NCBI GenBank assembly: GCA_050996575.1
Contig: JBPCRS010000229.1
Span: 1-13,591, forward strand
DNA from: DASUSH01 sp050996575
GTDB lineage: Bacteria; Actinomycetota; Thermoleophilia; Solirubrobacterales; 70-9
Length of the DNA: 13,591 bases
Reading direction: 5' to 3'
The position numbers and the translations under genes are program-made. The notes below the pieces were generated by a model. The model was given only the letters and a program-made list of their open reading frames with translations, ran no database searches and was not told the origin of the DNA. Below, piece after piece: positions 1 through 6,540 of the stretch. Within the stretch, counting starts at the first letter, position 1, and the number at the start of each line of letters is the position of its first letter.

Positions 1-138
1 CGCTCGCGCGAGCGCCCCGGCGTAGTCTCGGCTTCGGAAGGCTCGGCATCTAACTCACCAGGGTTCATCGCACACGCTCGGCGGCGAAGACTACGCCAAG
101 AGCCGAGTCGATCTGTATCATCATGCCCACATAGACCG
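1..138. other. Non-coding leader with palindromes upstream of the riboswitch
   Basis: No convincing gene is visible here. Bases 1-14 form a perfect 14-bp palindrome of alternating C/G-rich sequence, cut by the window edge, which could be part of a terminator of an upstream gene. A 10-bp inverted repeat (GGCGTAGTCT at 19-28 and AGACTACGCC at 88-97) encloses 59 bases. Short open frames enter from the left and stop at about 25 and 53; either could be the tail of an upstream gene, but neither has a recognisable sequence. Confidence 0.4.
116..121 (+). promoter_or_regulatory. Possible -10 element for the riboswitch transcript
   Basis: TATCAT lies 18 bases before the P1 stem of the SAM riboswitch, so transcription would begin near 128 and include the whole aptamer. 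No good -35 hexamer is seen 16-18 bases upstream, so this is a positional guess. Confidence 0.3.
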
Positions 139-236
139 CCACATCTAGAGGGGTGGAGGGACTGGCCCGTTGATACCCCGGCAACCTCCCAAAGGCTTCG
201 GCCGAGGGGATGGTGCCAATTCCTGGAAGATGTGAG
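139..236 (+). promoter_or_regulatory. SAM-I (S-box) riboswitch aptamer
   Basis: The sequence carries the hallmark S-box core: GGTGGAGGGACTGGCCC at 152-168, then ACCCCGGCAACC at 175-186, and GGTGCCAATTCC at 212-223. P1 is a perfect 7-bp stem, CACATCT (140-146) with AGATGTG (228-234). The family binds S-adenosylmethionine and normally turns off methionine, cysteine or SAM-uptake genes when SAM is plentiful. It sits 88 bases before the threonine-synthase-family gene at 324. That placement links the gene to methionine rather than to ordinary threonine supply (inference). Confidence 0.96.
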
Positions 237-252
237 TAGGGCGTTCCAACCG

Positions 253-306
253 GACCTCTGCTCGCACAGGCAGAGGTCTATGTCGTTTCAAGAGACCAAA
301 CGACAT
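253..306 (+). promoter_or_regulatory. Two tandem hairpins, probable riboswitch expression platform
   Basis: Two perfect 9-bp stems follow the aptamer. The first is GACCTCTGC (253-261) with GCAGAGGTC (270-278), with an 8-base loop. The second is ATGTCGTTT (280-288) with AAACGACAT (298-306), with a 9-base loop. Neither is followed by a U run, so a classical intrinsic terminator is unlikely. The second stem ends four bases before the GGAGG at 311-315, which favours control of translation or factor-dependent termination. ACATC (303-307) could instead pair with GATGT (229-233) in the 3' strand of P1, a possible SAM-dependent switch (inference). Confidence 0.55.
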
Positions 307-323
307 CAACGGAGGACGCCGAT

Positions 324-1574
324 ATGCCACATGGACCCCTCGAGGCGCTCAGGTGCAAGGAGTGCCGCAAGGAATACCCGCTCGAGGCCTACTACGTCTG
401 CGAGCACTGCTTCGGCCCGCTCGAGGTCGACTACGATTTCAGCTCGCTCGACCCCGATGGGGCTCGCCGGCGGATTCAGGCGGGCTCGGCAGGGATCTGG
501 CGCTACGCCGATTTCCTGCCGTTCGCGAGCGACGCACCGGTCGAGCGCGGCACGCTCGAGCCGGGGCTGACCCCGCTCGTCCGGGCCGATCGGCTCGGGC
601 GCAGGCTCGGCCTCGAGAACGTCTGGGTCAAGAACGACGCCGCCAACCCGACCCACTCGTTCAAGGACCGAGTCGTCGCCGTTGCCCTGGCGAAGGCTCG
701 TGAGCTCGGCTTCGAGACGGTCGCATGCGCCTCGACCGGCAACCTTGCCAACGCGGTCGCGGCGCATGCCGCGGCGGCCGGGCTCGACTCGTTCGTCTTC
801 GTCCCCGCCGACCTCGAGGAGCAGAAGCTGCTCGCGACCGATGTCTACGGAACCCGCCTCGTCGGCGTCAACGGCAATTACGACGATGTCAATCGCCTCT
901 GCACCGAGCTCGCCGACGCACGCCCGTGGGCGTTCGTCAACGTCAACCTGAGGCCCTACTACGCCGAGGGCTCGAAGACGCTCGCCTACGAGATCGCCGA
1001 GCAGCTCGACTGGCAGCTCCCCGATCGCGTCGTCTGCCCGATCGCATCGGGCTCACTGTTCACGAAGATCGGCCGTGGCTTCAGCGAGTGGCTCGACCTC
1101 GGCCTCGTCAACGGCGAGCTGCCGGCGTTCAACGGCGCTCAGGCTGAGGGCTGCAGCCCGGTCGCCACCGCCTATGCGGACGGCCAGGACGTCTGCCGCC
1201 CGCAGCGCCCGGAGACGATCGCGAAGAGCCTCGCGATCGGTAACCCCGCCGACGGCCCGTACGCGCTCGATCTCGCCCGCTCCACCGGAGGCTCGGTCGA
1301 GTCCGTGACCGACGATGAGATCCGCGACGGGATCAGGCTGCTCGCCGAGACGACGGGGATCTTCACCGAGACCGCGGGCGGAGTCACCACGGCCGTGTTC
1401 GCGAAGCTGGCCGAGGCCGGGACGATCGACCCTGGTGAGCGAGTGGTGCTCGTGATCACCGGCGAGGGGTTGAAGACGCTCGACGCGACTCGCGAGGGAT
1501 TTCAGATGGACGAGATCGAGCCGACGCTTTCGAGCTTCGAGGCGGTCGAGGGCTCCCCCGCTGTGGTCGCCTAG
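324..1574 (+). CDS. thrC: Threonine-synthase-family PLP enzyme, SAM-controlled; possibly a MetM-type homocysteine synthase
   Basis: The 416-residue product is a fold-type II PLP enzyme of the threonine synthase family. An N-terminal zinc ribbon has four cysteines (C11, C14, C26, C29). The PLP lysine is K114 in HSFKDR. The substrate loop ASTGNLANAV spans 136-145. ASGSLFTK at 241-248 fits the cofactor phosphate loop, and ITGEGLKT lies near the end. The family converts O-phosphohomoserine to threonine and phosphate. The start is set by GGAGG at 311-315, eight bases before ATG. The SAM riboswitch directly upstream, and a sulfur carrier gene two genes downstream, suggest instead that it may put sulfur on O-phosphohomoserine to give homocysteine, as I recall being reported for the Streptomyces MetM/MetO pair. 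No hom or thrB gene is nearby, as would be usual for a biosynthetic thrC. Family assignment is firm; substrate outcome is inference. Confidence 0.92.
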   Translation: MPHGPLEALRCKECRKEYPLEAYYVCEHCFGPLEVDYDFSSLDPDGARRRIQAGSAGIWRYADFLPFASDAPVERGTLEPGLTPLVRADRLGRRLGLENVWVKNDAANPTHSFKDRVVAVALAKARELGFETVACASTGNLANAVAAHAAAAGLDSFVFVPADLEEQKLLATDVYGTRLVGVNGNYDDVNRLCTELADARPWAFVNVNLRPYYAEGSKTLAYEIAEQLDWQLPDRVVCPIASGSLFTKIGRGFSEWLDLGLVNGELPAFNGAQAEGCSPVATAYADGQDVCRPQRPETIAKSLAIGNPADGPYALDLARSTGGSVESVTDDEIRDGIRLLAETTGIFTETAGGVTTAVFAKLAEAGTIDPGERVVLVITGEGLKTLDATREGFQMDEIEPTLSSFEAVEGSPAVVA

Positions 1575-1640
1575 CGGCGACGAACCGAAGTTTGCTGCTG
1601 GGGGGCGGAAGCGCCTACGACTGGACGCTCGACGGCTTAG

Positions 1641-1814
1641 GCTCCGACCGCGAGCGACGGAGAGTACGAGGCGCATTTGTTTGAGCGAAGGCTGGCGGTG
1701 GAGAGCCCGCGTCGGGTTCGCTTCTTGCGAGTCACCGATCTGGCCGGCAACGTGACGGCTCCGAGAGCGTCGAGCGGCGGCGCGGATGAGCGACCGGCCC
1801 ATCCAGGCCGTTAG
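1641..1814 (+). pseudogene. Decayed paralogous C-terminal fragment of the NHL-protein type
   Basis: This stretch reads without a start codon from just after a stop at 1638-1640 to TAG at 1812-1814. Its residues around FERRLAVESPRRVRF and VTDLAGN match the end of the next gene (FERSTEVSGPRRVKF, VGDLSGN) with the same spacing, preceded in both by GE[FY]. It is in the same frame as that gene, whose GTG follows 18 bases after the stop. It looks like the tail of a second copy, left by tandem duplication and deletion. The bases before it (1575-1640) show no clear homology to anything; in another frame they read YDWTLDG, which is too short to use. Confidence 0.62.
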
Positions 1815-1819
1815 CGCGC

Positions 1820-1825
1820 TACCGT
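1820..1825 (+). promoter_or_regulatory. -10-like TACCGT before the NHL gene
   Basis: TACCGT ends seven bases before the GTG at 1833. This matches the TANNNT pattern of actinobacterial -10 boxes at leaderless genes. The GGGG directly in front of GTG is too close to serve as a ribosome binding site. No -35 is evident. Confidence 0.4.
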
Positions 1826-1832
1826 TCAGGGG

Positions 1833-3110
1833 GTGACGCGAGGGAGCGCGGGAACGAAAGCGTGCAGGAGGATCGGGCCTGCTTTGCCGCTGATGCTGGC
1901 ACTGGCGGTACTCGCTCCGGCGGCTGCGCATGCTGCCGGCCCGGTTGGGATTGCGGTCGACGGCGAGGGGACCTCGTATGCCGGATTCGGCAGCGGCGGA
2001 TTGACGCGCTACCAGCTCGGAACCGGGGCGAGGATCGACGAATGGAAGACGCCCGTCGCCGACGCGAACGGCCTGCTCGGCCCGATCGTTGCGATTGCCG
2101 CAGCGCCCGCCGGAACGTCGGCGAACGGGGGTGCCGTCTGGGTTCTCGACGCGAACCTCCGCGTACAGGAGTTCTCGCCGACCGGCTCGTTCCTGCGCGG
2201 CTTCCGCCTTGACCCCTGCGACGCCTCGGAGTCCCCGGCACCGGGGGTGAGAGGGGGTCTCGATGTCACCTCGGATTCGATCTACGTCGCCCATCCCTGT
2301 GCGAACGCTGTGCTGCGCTTCAAGGTCTCCGACCTGCCGGCACGAGGGAGCACCGTCGTCGCTCCCGCGGCGATGGCCCAGGTCTACATGCCACACGGGA
2401 TCTCGACGCCCGACGAGCCGAGCGCTCCCGGCGCGGGCTTTCTCTTCGTCGCCGAGCCCCTGCGCGTGCTCCGGCTCGATCCGACCACCCTCGCCGACGG
2501 CTGCACCGTCCCGGTAACGCACACGGGCCGGCCCGACGACGTCTTCGTCGCCGGCGCCCAGGGGCGGCTGTTCGTCTCCGAGACCGAGAACTCATCCCCT
2601 GGCTACTCCCACCGGATCTATGCCTACGACGGCGACGGCGCCGGGAACTTCAACGAAGCCTTCCACGTCGGCGGGCCCGGATCGGATCTCGGCAGGTTCA
2701 ACGGGGTGCGCTCCTTCGACGTGTTCACTCCCCCCGGCGGCCCGGGGCCGAACATCTTCGTCGCCGACTTCGGCAACGAGCGAGTGCAGCGCTTGAGCGC
2801 CGACGCGAGCGGCTTCACCTACTGGGCCAGCCCCGCTCCCGACCCGGGCCCGTTCGTCGACGACGTCGCCCCTTCGGTCAAGTCGGCGACACTGCGGCGC
2901 CTCCGAGGCGATTGGGTGCTGCGGGTCGAGGCCGTGGACGCGGAGTCCGGCCTGTTCGAGCTCGGTATCGGCAAGCGCCGCCGGGGCGAGTTCAAGACGC
3001 GACCGTTCGAGCGCTCGACCGAGGTGAGCGGGCCCCGCAGAGTCAAGTTCGTCCAGGTCGGCGACCTCTCCGGCAACCTCAGCAAGGTGGTCAAGGTAAG
3101 GCGCGGCTGA
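1833..3110 (+). CDS. Secreted NHL-repeat beta-propeller protein of unknown function
   Basis: The 425-residue product begins with a clear Sec signal peptide: arginines and lysine in the first 13 residues, a hydrophobic run from about 15 to 30, and an A-H-A cleavage site near 33-35. The body has propeller-like units such as GIAVDGEGTSY, IYVAHPCANAVLRF, FLFVAEPLRVLRLD, LFVSETEN and IFVADFGNERVQRLS, typical of six-bladed NHL propellers that bind proteins, glycans or nucleic acid. From about 345 onward, after VDDVAPSVKSA, there is a separate beta-rich domain ending in VGDLSGNLSKV, probably Ig-like. The function is unknown, but it should act outside the membrane. GTG is chosen because the signal peptide starts there and an in-frame stop lies 18 bases upstream. 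It separates the ThrC-like gene from the sulfur carrier gene. Confidence 0.82.
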   Translation: MTRGSAGTKACRRIGPALPLMLALAVLAPAAAHAAGPVGIAVDGEGTSYAGFGSGGLTRYQLGTGARIDEWKTPVADANGLLGPIVAIAAAPAGTSANGGAVWVLDANLRVQEFSPTGSFLRGFRLDPCDASESPAPGVRGGLDVTSDSIYVAHPCANAVLRFKVSDLPARGSTVVAPAAMAQVYMPHGISTPDEPSAPGAGFLFVAEPLRVLRLDPTTLADGCTVPVTHTGRPDDVFVAGAQGRLFVSETENSSPGYSHRIYAYDGDGAGNFNEAFHVGGPGSDLGRFNGVRSFDVFTPPGGPGPNIFVADFGNERVQRLSADASGFTYWASPAPDPGPFVDDVAPSVKSATLRRLRGDWVLRVEAVDAESGLFELGIGKRRRGEFKTRPFERSTEVSGPRRVKFVQVGDLSGNLSKVVKVRRG

Positions 3111-3148
3111 GTCCTCCTCCGCGACGCCGGCGGATTAGACTCATCCAA

Positions 3149-3154
3149 TAGTCT
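3149..3154 (+). promoter_or_regulatory. -10-like TAGTCT before the sulfur carrier gene
   Basis: TAGTCT ends ten bases before ATG 3165, and no Shine-Dalgarno is present in between. AGACT (3137-3141) and AGTCT (3150-3154) form a small inverted repeat around it. A start site at about 3161 would give an almost leaderless message. The -35 region is not recognisable. Confidence 0.33.
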
Positions 3155-3164
3155 TCCCGGCCGC

Positions 3165-3455
3165 ATGGCCGTCACCGTGAAGATCCCCGCGCAGCTGCGC
3201 GCAACCACCGGCGGCGAGTCCGAGCTATCGGTCGAGGGCGCCACGGTCGGCGAGGCGCTCGACGCGGTTTTCGCCTCGCATGGCGACCTGCGCGAGCGGA
3301 TCACCGAGTCGGGCGAGCTGCGGCGCTTCGTCAACGTTTACGTCTCCGGCGAGGACATCCGCTTCCAGGACGGCCTCGGCACCTCCGTTTCGGACGGGGA
3401 CGAGGTCACGATCCTGCCCGCGGTGGCCGGCGGCGCCCCACTCGGCACGAGGTAG
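3165..3455 (+). CDS. Ubiquitin-like sulfur carrier protein (MoaD/ThiS/CysO family, MetO-like)
   Basis: The 96-residue product has the beta-grasp pattern of the MoaD/ThiS/CysO family. RRFVNVYVSGEDIRF at 53-67 and VTILPAVAGG at 81-90 closely resemble mycobacterial CysO as I remember it. Such carriers hold sulfur as a C-terminal Gly-Gly thiocarboxylate made by an E1-like adenylating enzyme. Here the Gly-Gly (89-90) is not terminal: six residues, APLGTR, follow. Related carriers with such tails are trimmed by a JAMM-type metallopeptidase before use. The likely partner is the SAM-controlled ThrC-like enzyme at 324 (inference from context). The stop codon shares one base with the GTG of the following sugar nucleotidyltransferase, so the two are probably translationally coupled. 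A molybdopterin role is not excluded. Confidence 0.87.
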   Translation: MAVTVKIPAQLRATTGGESELSVEGATVGEALDAVFASHGDLRERITESGELRRFVNVYVSGEDIRFQDGLGTSVSDGDEVTILPAVAGGAPLGTR

Positions 3456-4246
3456 TGGACTCGATCGGCAAGGTCGCGATCCTCTGCGGGGGCAGGGGAA
3501 CGCGGCTTCAGGAGCGCACGCACTCGATCCCAAAGGCGTTGGTCGAGATCGGCGGACGGCCGATTCTCTGGCACGTGATCCGGATCTACGCCGCTCAGGG
3601 CCTGCGCCGCTTCGTCCTCCTCACCGGCTACCTCGGCGATCAGATCGAGGCCTTCGCCGCTTCCGAGGAATGGCCCGAGGAGGTAGAGATCGAATGCGTC
3701 GACACCCTTGTCGACACGCCGACCGGTGGCCGGGTCAAGCTCGCCGAGGACCATTTCGAGGGTGAGCCGTTCTGCGTCACCTACGCCGATGGTGTCGCCG
3801 ACGTCGACCTCCCCGCGCTCATCCGCTTTCACCGAGAGCACGGCGATGCGGCAACCGTGACCGTGGTCAGGCCGCTGTCGCAGTTCGGGATCACCGATCT
3901 TGATGAGGCCGGACGCGTGGCGGGCTTTCAGGAGAAGCCGAGGCTCGATCACTGGGTCAACGGCGGCTTCTTCGTCTTCGAGCAATCGGTGCTCGACTAC
4001 CTGACTCCGACAAGCGTGCTCGAGCAGGATCCGCTCAAGCGTCTCGCCGCCGAGGGTCTCCTCCACGCCTATCGCCACGAGGGCTTTTGGGACTGCATGG
4101 ACACCTACAAGGACGCGGTCACGCTCAACGACCTCTGGGAGGGCGGAGACGCCCCCTGGGCGGTCTGGCGTGGGGCGACCGAAACCGGTCGTGGAGAGAC
4201 CGGCGGGAACGGGACCAGGGCCGAGGCCGGCGGGGTCCGTGGCTGA
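3455..4246 (+). CDS. rfbF: Sugar-1-phosphate nucleotidyltransferase, glucose-1-phosphate cytidylyltransferase-like
   Basis: The 263-residue product is a nucleotidyltransferase. The nucleotide loop CGGRGTRLQERT is at 11-22, with K27 in IPKALVEIGG following. YADGVADVD (110-118) carries the metal-binding aspartate. FQEKP (158-162), NGGFFVFE (169-176) and GFWDCMDT (210-217) complete the pattern. The order and wording of these motifs (GYLGDQI, GVADVDL, NGGFFVFE, FWDCMDT) fit glucose-1-phosphate cytidylyltransferase, which makes CDP-glucose from CTP and glucose-1-phosphate and is usually about 257 residues. The last 25 or so residues are Gly/Thr/Arg-rich and probably disordered. The GTG start overlaps the preceding stop by one base. 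The next gene resembles CDP-glucose 4,6-dehydratase, which supports CTP over UTP or dTTP as the nucleotide, though substrate cannot be proved from sequence. Confidence 0.85.
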   Translation: MDSIGKVAILCGGRGTRLQERTHSIPKALVEIGGRPILWHVIRIYAAQGLRRFVLLTGYLGDQIEAFAASEEWPEEVEIECVDTLVDTPTGGRVKLAEDHFEGEPFCVTYADGVADVDLPALIRFHREHGDAATVTVVRPLSQFGITDLDEAGRVAGFQEKPRLDHWVNGGFFVFEQSVLDYLTPTSVLEQDPLKRLAAEGLLHAYRHEGFWDCMDTYKDAVTLNDLWEGGDAPWAVWRGATETGRGETGGNGTRAEAGGVRG

Positions 4247-5237
4247 TTCGGTTCCGGGGGTTTCCTCGGCGGTCGTCACCGGCGCTCGCGGCTTCGTCGG
4301 CGCGTGGCTCGCCAAGGGACTGCTCGAGAGCGGGGCCAAGGTCACCTCGTACGACCGGCGGCCGCGATCGGGGCGACCCTCGACGCTGGCGATGCTCGGC
4401 ATCGACGGCGAGGTCAACGAGATCGAGGGCGACCTGCTCGACGGCGCGCTCTTCGACCGCACGCTGACCAGGAACGGCGTCGACGCGGTCTTCCACCTCG
4501 CCGCGGAGACGATCGTCTCGACCGTGCAGGCGGCGCCGACCGAGGGCTTCGACACCAACGTCCGCGGCACCTGGACCGTGCTCCAGGCCTGCCTCGATCG
4601 GGGGGTGGGGCGAATCGTCTTCGCCTCCTCCGACAAGGCCTACGGTGCCCACGACGAGCTTCCATATCGCGAGGACTTCCCACTTCAGGCGACCGCGCCA
4701 TATGAAGCTTCGAAGGCCGCCGCCGATGTGATCGCGCGTAGCTACTGGCACAGCTACGGCCTGCCGATCGCGGTTACGCGGTTCGCCAACATCTACGGCG
4801 GCGGTGACCTCAACTTCTCACGGCTGATCCCCGAGGCCGCTTCGGCAGCGGTCGACGGCCGTGCTCCGGTACTGCGCTCCGACGGCTCACCCGAGCGCGA
4901 CTTCCTCTATGTCGAGGACGCCGTATCGGCCTACCTGACGATCGCCGCGGAGCTCGATCGCGACGAGGTTCGCGGCGAGGCGTTCAACGCCGGCGGTGGG
5001 CAGCCCTATCCGGTCGGCGAGGTGATCGAGATCATCGCCCGGCTCGCCGACACCGGCGTCGAGCCCGACATCCGCGGCGAGGGCAACCCCGAGGGCGAGA
5101 TCGACCGCCAGTACGTAGACCCGGCGAAGATCCGCGACCTGCTCGGCTGGGAACCGGCGGTCGGGCTCGAGGAGGGGCTCGGCAGGACGATCGAGTGGTA
5201 CCGCGAGCATCCCGAGGCGAGGGCGCCTGCAAGCTGA
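4239..5237 (+). CDS. rfbG: Extended short-chain dehydrogenase, CDP-glucose 4,6-dehydratase-like
   Basis: The 332-residue product is an extended SDR enzyme. The NAD-binding glycine motif TGARGFVG lies at 14-21, FHLAAE at 85-90, the catalytic serine region FASSDKAYG at 128-136, and the catalytic pair Y155/K159 in YEASK. SDKAYG and NIYGGGDLNFSRLIP are characteristic of CDP-glucose 4,6-dehydratases, which make CDP-4-keto-6-deoxyglucose, the parent of CDP-linked 6-deoxy and 3,6-dideoxy sugars. The frame is open further upstream, to 4170, but the fold begins just after GTG 4239, which overlaps the stop of the cytidylyltransferase gene by eight bases; this start is preferred. The pair probably feeds a surface glycan or a glycosylated metabolite. 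A generic NAD-dependent epimerase/dehydratase remains possible. Confidence 0.83.
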   Translation: MADSVPGVSSAVVTGARGFVGAWLAKGLLESGAKVTSYDRRPRSGRPSTLAMLGIDGEVNEIEGDLLDGALFDRTLTRNGVDAVFHLAAETIVSTVQAAPTEGFDTNVRGTWTVLQACLDRGVGRIVFASSDKAYGAHDELPYREDFPLQATAPYEASKAAADVIARSYWHSYGLPIAVTRFANIYGGGDLNFSRLIPEAASAAVDGRAPVLRSDGSPERDFLYVEDAVSAYLTIAAELDRDEVRGEAFNAGGGQPYPVGEVIEIIARLADTGVEPDIRGEGNPEGEIDRQYVDPAKIRDLLGWEPAVGLEEGLGRTIEWYREHPEARAPAS

Positions 5238-5328
5238 CCGTGAACGTCCAGACCGCCTGGAAGTAACGCCGCCGGCTCTGCCGCCGCTCAAGTTCCGCAC
5301 CCCATTTTCCGACATTGAGAGGGTGGGT

Positions 5329-6540
5329 ATGGGAGCCGCAGCCGAGGTGTCCGCCCGCGGGAGCGCGGACGAGCTCAAAGCGGCATTTCGGCAGGAGGTG
5401 AAGGAGAAGACGCGCTCGACCGCGATCTCCGCGGGACTCCTCGGCGTCGTCGCCTTTCCGGTCTGGATCGGGTTCGACTTCCTGGTCGAACCGGGCAATG
5501 CCTCCGACTTCGCCCTCCTGCGCCTTACTTTCGATGTTCCGATGGCGCTGCTCCTGGCCGCGCTGATCAGTCCGCTCGGCCGCCGTCACCCGGAAGCGCT
5601 GATGTTCGCGCTCGTCTGCCTGATCGAGATCGCGATCGCGATCATGATCTCGCGCGTCGATGAGGAGTTCGCCGCCTACGCGCTCGGAATGTCGCTGGCG
5701 ATCTACGCAAGTGCATTCCTCCTCGTCTGGCCGTGGACCTACGCCGCAGCCCTGATCGGCGTCAGCCTCGGCGCGCTCGCGATCGCGATTCCTCTCGCTC
5801 CCGAGCCCCTGCCGACCTCGGCTATAGCAACGCTTGCGTTCTATCTGGGCACGGCGTCGGTCCTTGCTCTCGTAACCCAGGTCCACCGCAACCGCCTTGC
5901 CTGGAGCGAGTTCAGCGGCCGGGCCAAGCTCGAGCGCGAACAGGAGCGTAATCGTGATCTGCTCGAGCGCCTGGAGCGACTCAGTCGTGAGGACCCGCTC
6001 ACGGGGCTTGGCAATCGCCGCTCCTGGGACGAGTCGCTCGAGCGCGAGTTCGCGCGCGCTCGCAGGACTGGGCTGCCGGTCTCCGTCCTGATCTGCGACA
6101 TCGACCGCTTCAAGTCGGTGAACGACCGCTACGGGCATGCGATCGGGGACCGGCTGCTCGAGACGGTCGCCGGGGTCTTCCTGCGCCGGGTGCGGACGGG
6201 CGATCTCGTCGCCAGGATCGGGGGTGACGAGTTCGCGATCCTCTGCGCCGACACGGACCTCGAAGGCTCGGCGGCGCTGGCCGAGTCACTGCGCCGGAGA
6301 ATCGAGATGATCAGCTTTCCGGAGCGCCCTGACGAGGTCACGACGGTCTCGATCGGTGTCGCCGAACGCGGTGCCGGCGACCACTCGCCGAGCGAGACGA
6401 TGGTGGTTGCCGACGCCCGTCTCTACCAGGCGAAGCGCCGGCGAAACGCGGTGTGCGCAGCGGATCGGGCCGAGGGTGCCGACGGGTCGGCCTTGACTCG
6501 GCTGCCGGAGCGCTATCCAGAGGCGGCTACTGGTACATGA
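5329..6540 (+). CDS. Membrane diguanylate cyclase (six TM segments plus GGDEF)
   Basis: The 403-residue product starts with a short cytoplasmic region. About six membrane segments follow (roughly 31-52, 62-81, 89-109, 117-135, 137-156, 164-184), then a charged helical linker rich in Glu and Arg (about 195-220) and a C-terminal GGDEF domain. DPLTGLGNRR (222-231) opens the domain, D257/D259 lie in CDIDRFK, and the signature GGDEF is intact at 298-302. The inhibitory I-site RTGD (289-292) is present at the canonical five-residue distance. It should therefore make cyclic di-GMP from two GTP and be product-inhibited. The membrane part is a sensor of unknown ligand. ATG 5329 is preferred over GTG 5323 because GAGAGGG (5317-5323) lies five bases ahead of it. 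The 3' end overlaps the opposite-strand gene by 14 bases. Confidence 0.93.
   Translation: MGAAAEVSARGSADELKAAFRQEVKEKTRSTAISAGLLGVVAFPVWIGFDFLVEPGNASDFALLRLTFDVPMALLLAALISPLGRRHPEALMFALVCLIEIAIAIMISRVDEEFAAYALGMSLAIYASAFLLVWPWTYAAALIGVSLGALAIAIPLAPEPLPTSAIATLAFYLGTASVLALVTQVHRNRLAWSEFSGRAKLEREQERNRDLLERLERLSREDPLTGLGNRRSWDESLEREFARARRTGLPVSVLICDIDRFKSVNDRYGHAIGDRLLETVAGVFLRRVRTGDLVARIGGDEFAILCADTDLEGSAALAESLRRRIEMISFPERPDEVTTVSIGVAERGAGDHSPSETMVVADARLYQAKRRRNAVCAADRAEGADGSALTRLPERYPEAATGT

Noticed and set aside
253..306. Intrinsic terminators after the riboswitch
   Set aside because: Both hairpins lack a following U run, so I list them as an expression platform of unproved mechanism.
1053..2522. 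Long minus-strand open frame (489 codons) across thrC and the NHL gene
   Set aside because: It is Arg/Gly-rich low-complexity translation antisense to two well-supported genes, and it runs across a gene boundary. This is typical of GC-rich DNA.
4170..4238. Upstream start for the dehydratase gene
   Set aside because: The extra residues are Pro/Gly/Arg-rich, lie inside the previous gene, and precede the Rossmann strand by too much. GTG 4239 fits better.
3338..4636. Minus-strand open frame (432 codons) opposite the sugar genes
   Set aside because: It mirrors the codon pattern of the sense genes and has no domain signature.
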